Positions 4,722 through 5,953 of a DNA stretch of 5,953 bases are shown one piece after another. Source of the DNA: Chloroflexota bacterium (GTDB lineage Bacteria; Chloroflexota; Limnocylindria; Limnocylindrales; CSP1-4). The notes under the pieces were generated by a model. The model saw only the letters and a program-made list of their open reading frames with translations. It was not told the DNA's origin and did not search any database. Made by a program: the position numbers and the translations under genes. Location of the stretch: positions 1-5,953 of the forward strand of contig JAKAHX010000118.1 of the NCBI GenBank assembly GCA_021814735.1. The letters are read 5' to 3'. How positions within the stretch are numbered: position 1 is the first letter of the stretch; each line of letters starts with the position of its first letter.

Positions 4722-5953
4722 TCAGGCGGGCGCGATGAATGGCGCCTCCTGGCACCGCTCGCCCGCGGCCCCGACGTGCCCCGCTCGGCCCGCCCCGAGC
4801 CCCATCGCCGCCTGGAGCAGGGCCACGGCGACGAGCAGCACGATCCCCGCCGACCACCCTCGCGTCGCGTCGTGCAGCGCACCCAGCGCCAGCGGACCCA
4901 CGGCCGCCAGGCTGTAGCCGAGCGACTGGGCCATGGCGGAGAGCCGCTGCGTCTCCGCGTTCGTGCGTGTCCGCAGCGCCACCATCGTGAGCGCCAGCGG
5001 GAAGGCGGCGCCCTGACCGATGCCGATCAGCGTCATCCAGGCGAGCGGCGAGACGGAGGGTGCCAGCACGAGCCCCGCGAACCCGAGCGCCGTCAGCACG
5101 CTGACCGCCGCGGCGCTCGCGCGCTGGTCCCGGGCGCCACCGGCGAGGGCCGGGGCCACGATCCCGGCGGGCACACCCACCGCCGTGGCAAACGAGAGCA
5201 GCAGGCCGGCATCGGTGGGCGTCATTCCCCGGGCCTCGAAGATGGCCGGGAGCCAGGACAGGACCGCGTAGAAGCCGAGCGACTGCAGCCCCAGGAACAA
5301 GGTCACCTGCCAGGCCAGCCGGTCGCGGAGCAGCGCGCCCGTCCCGCTGCTCGCACCGCCGACCAGCGGCTCGGTCCCCGGCCGCAGCCGGGGGATCCAC
5401 GCCACGAGCGCCAGTCCCGCGGGGAGCGCCCAGAAACCCAGCCCGCCCCGCCAGCCGTGCCCGATCAGGCCCGCCAGCGGCACCGTCGACCCCGCCGCGA
5501 CCGACGCGGCGAGCACCAGGAGCGAGGCGTACACGCCCATCACCAGCCCTACCAGCCTCGGGAAGTCGCGCTTGACCAGGGCGGGGAGGAGCACGTTGAT
5601 CACGGCGATCGCACCGCCCGCGACGACCGTGCCGGCAAGCAGCTGCGCCACCCCCGGAACGACACGCAGCAGGAGTCCGGCGCAGAGCATCGCCAGCGCC
5701 AGCCCGATCGCCCGCTCGGTGCCTACGCGGCGGGCGAGTGCCGGAGCGAGCGGAGCCAGGACCCCGAAGCACGCGACGGGCAGCGTGGCCAGCAGCGCGG
5801 CCGCGGTCGAGGACAGGCCGAGCGAGGATTCGATGGTCGGCAGGAGGGGCCCCACGCTGGCGACTGCCGGTCGGAGATTGACCGCGACGACGAGCGTGGT
5901 GGCGATCGCCAGGAGCGCGGGGGTCGCGCTGCCGGGCCGGCGGGCGGCGATCG
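4722..5953 (-). CDS. CynX/NimT-family major facilitator transporter, 5' end cut by window edge
   Basis: Inner-membrane secondary transporter of the family that includes the cyanate transporter CynX and the 2-nitroimidazole exporter NimT. The frame is open from the right edge, giving 409 visible residues, so only a few N-terminal residues are missing. Family features, numbered from the first whole visible codon: NLRPAVASVGPLLPTI at the end of helix 1 (25-40), IAVINVLLPALVKRDFP (115-131), SLGFYAVLSWLPAIFEARGM (224-243) followed by AGLLLS, and the C-half run IGIGQGAAFPLALTMVALRT (309-328) leading to AETQRLSAMAQSLGY (332-346). About twelve helices fit in two halves around a hydrophilic loop at 186-212. 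A GTG at 5855 could be taken as the start, but it would remove helix 1 and the NLRP motif. The C-terminal tail ends FIAPA. No cyanase or carbonic anhydrase gene is near, so the substrate is unknown. It is probably the last gene of its transcript or a single gene. Confidence 0.92.
   Translation of the reverse strand, partial: IAARRPGSATPALLAIATTLVVAVNLRPAVASVGPLLPTIESSLGLSSTAAALLATLPVACFGVLAPLAPALARRVGTERAIGLALAMLCAGLLLRVVPGVAQLLAGTVVAGGAIAVINVLLPALVKRDFPRLVGLVMGVYASLLVLAASVAAGSTVPLAGLIGHGWRGGLGFWALPAGLALVAWIPRLRPGTEPLVGGASSGTGALLRDRLAWQVTLFLGLQSLGFYAVLSWLPAIFEARGMTPTDAGLLLSFATAVGVPAGIVAPALAGGARDQRASAAAVSVLTALGFAGLVLAPSVSPLAWMTLIGIGQGAAFPLALTMVALRTRTNAETQRLSAMAQSLGYSLAAVGPLALGALHDATRGWSAGIVLLVAVALLQAAMGLGAGRAGHVGAAGERCQEAPFIAPA

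Noticed and set aside
4589..4882. N-terminal extension of the Cys/His protein to an ATG at 4882
   Set aside because: It would overlap the transporter gene by about 160 bases and add low-complexity Arg/Ser/Pro sequence. The ATG at 4588 has a ribosome site and lies behind its own leader.
4195..5772. Open frame of 525 codons on the minus strand
   Set aside because: It is a shifted frame through the transporter and Cys/His genes, with Arg/Gly/Ala-rich sequence and no motifs. The CynX-type frame is clearly the coding one.
1..5953. CRISPR array, tRNA/rRNA genes, insertion sequences or phage genes
   Set aside because: No spaced direct repeats, cloverleaf-like sequence, terminal inverted repeats with a transposase, or phage-type proteins are visible. 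The only tandem repeat is the short one at 4176-4226.
4722..5953. Naming the transporter cynX and assigning cyanate uptake
   Set aside because: The family match is good, but members carry different substrates and no cyanase gene is nearby in the window.

Overview
The window comes from a very GC-rich bacterium. No tRNA, rRNA, CRISPR array or mobile element is visible. A PASTA-type Ser/Thr kinase, a one-component GalU, a CynX-like transporter and two unrecognised small-family proteins would fit a high-GC Chloroflexota (for example a Limnocylindria-like lineage) or an actinobacterium. This placement is inference; there is no phylogenetic marker in the window.

All five supported genes lie on the minus strand, so transcription runs from the right edge to the left. 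In that order: (1) a CynX/NimT-type major facilitator transporter (4722-5953), whose N-terminus is cut by the right edge; (2) a 124-residue Cys/His protein with a probable zinc site (4214-4588); (3) a 357-residue multi-pass membrane protein of unknown function (2790-3863); (4) galU, UTP-glucose-1-phosphate uridylyltransferase (1698-2579); (5) a membrane-anchored Ser/Thr kinase with C-terminal PASTA repeats (1-1671), cut by the left edge inside its second PASTA repeat.

The clearest functional unit is galU plus the kinase. They are 26 bases apart, in the same direction, and a TATACT box stands about 65 bases ahead of galU. The unit could couple supply of UDP-glucose for envelope glycans to a kinase whose external repeats are of the kind that bind cell-wall fragments. 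The other three genes are separated by 133, 350 and 210 bases and may be single transcription units.

The non-coding DNA has some structure of its own. A long inverted repeat (4609-4639) lies in the leader of the small Cys/His gene, just after a -10-like box. A 19-bp tandem repeat (4176-4226) overlaps the stop codon of the same gene and puts a TGA in all three frames. A perfect 7-bp inverted repeat (3916-3935) lies ahead of the membrane-protein gene. I see no strong case for a new multi-gene system. The items most worth following are the small Cys/His gene with its leader hairpin, the orphan membrane protein, and the galU-kinase pairing.
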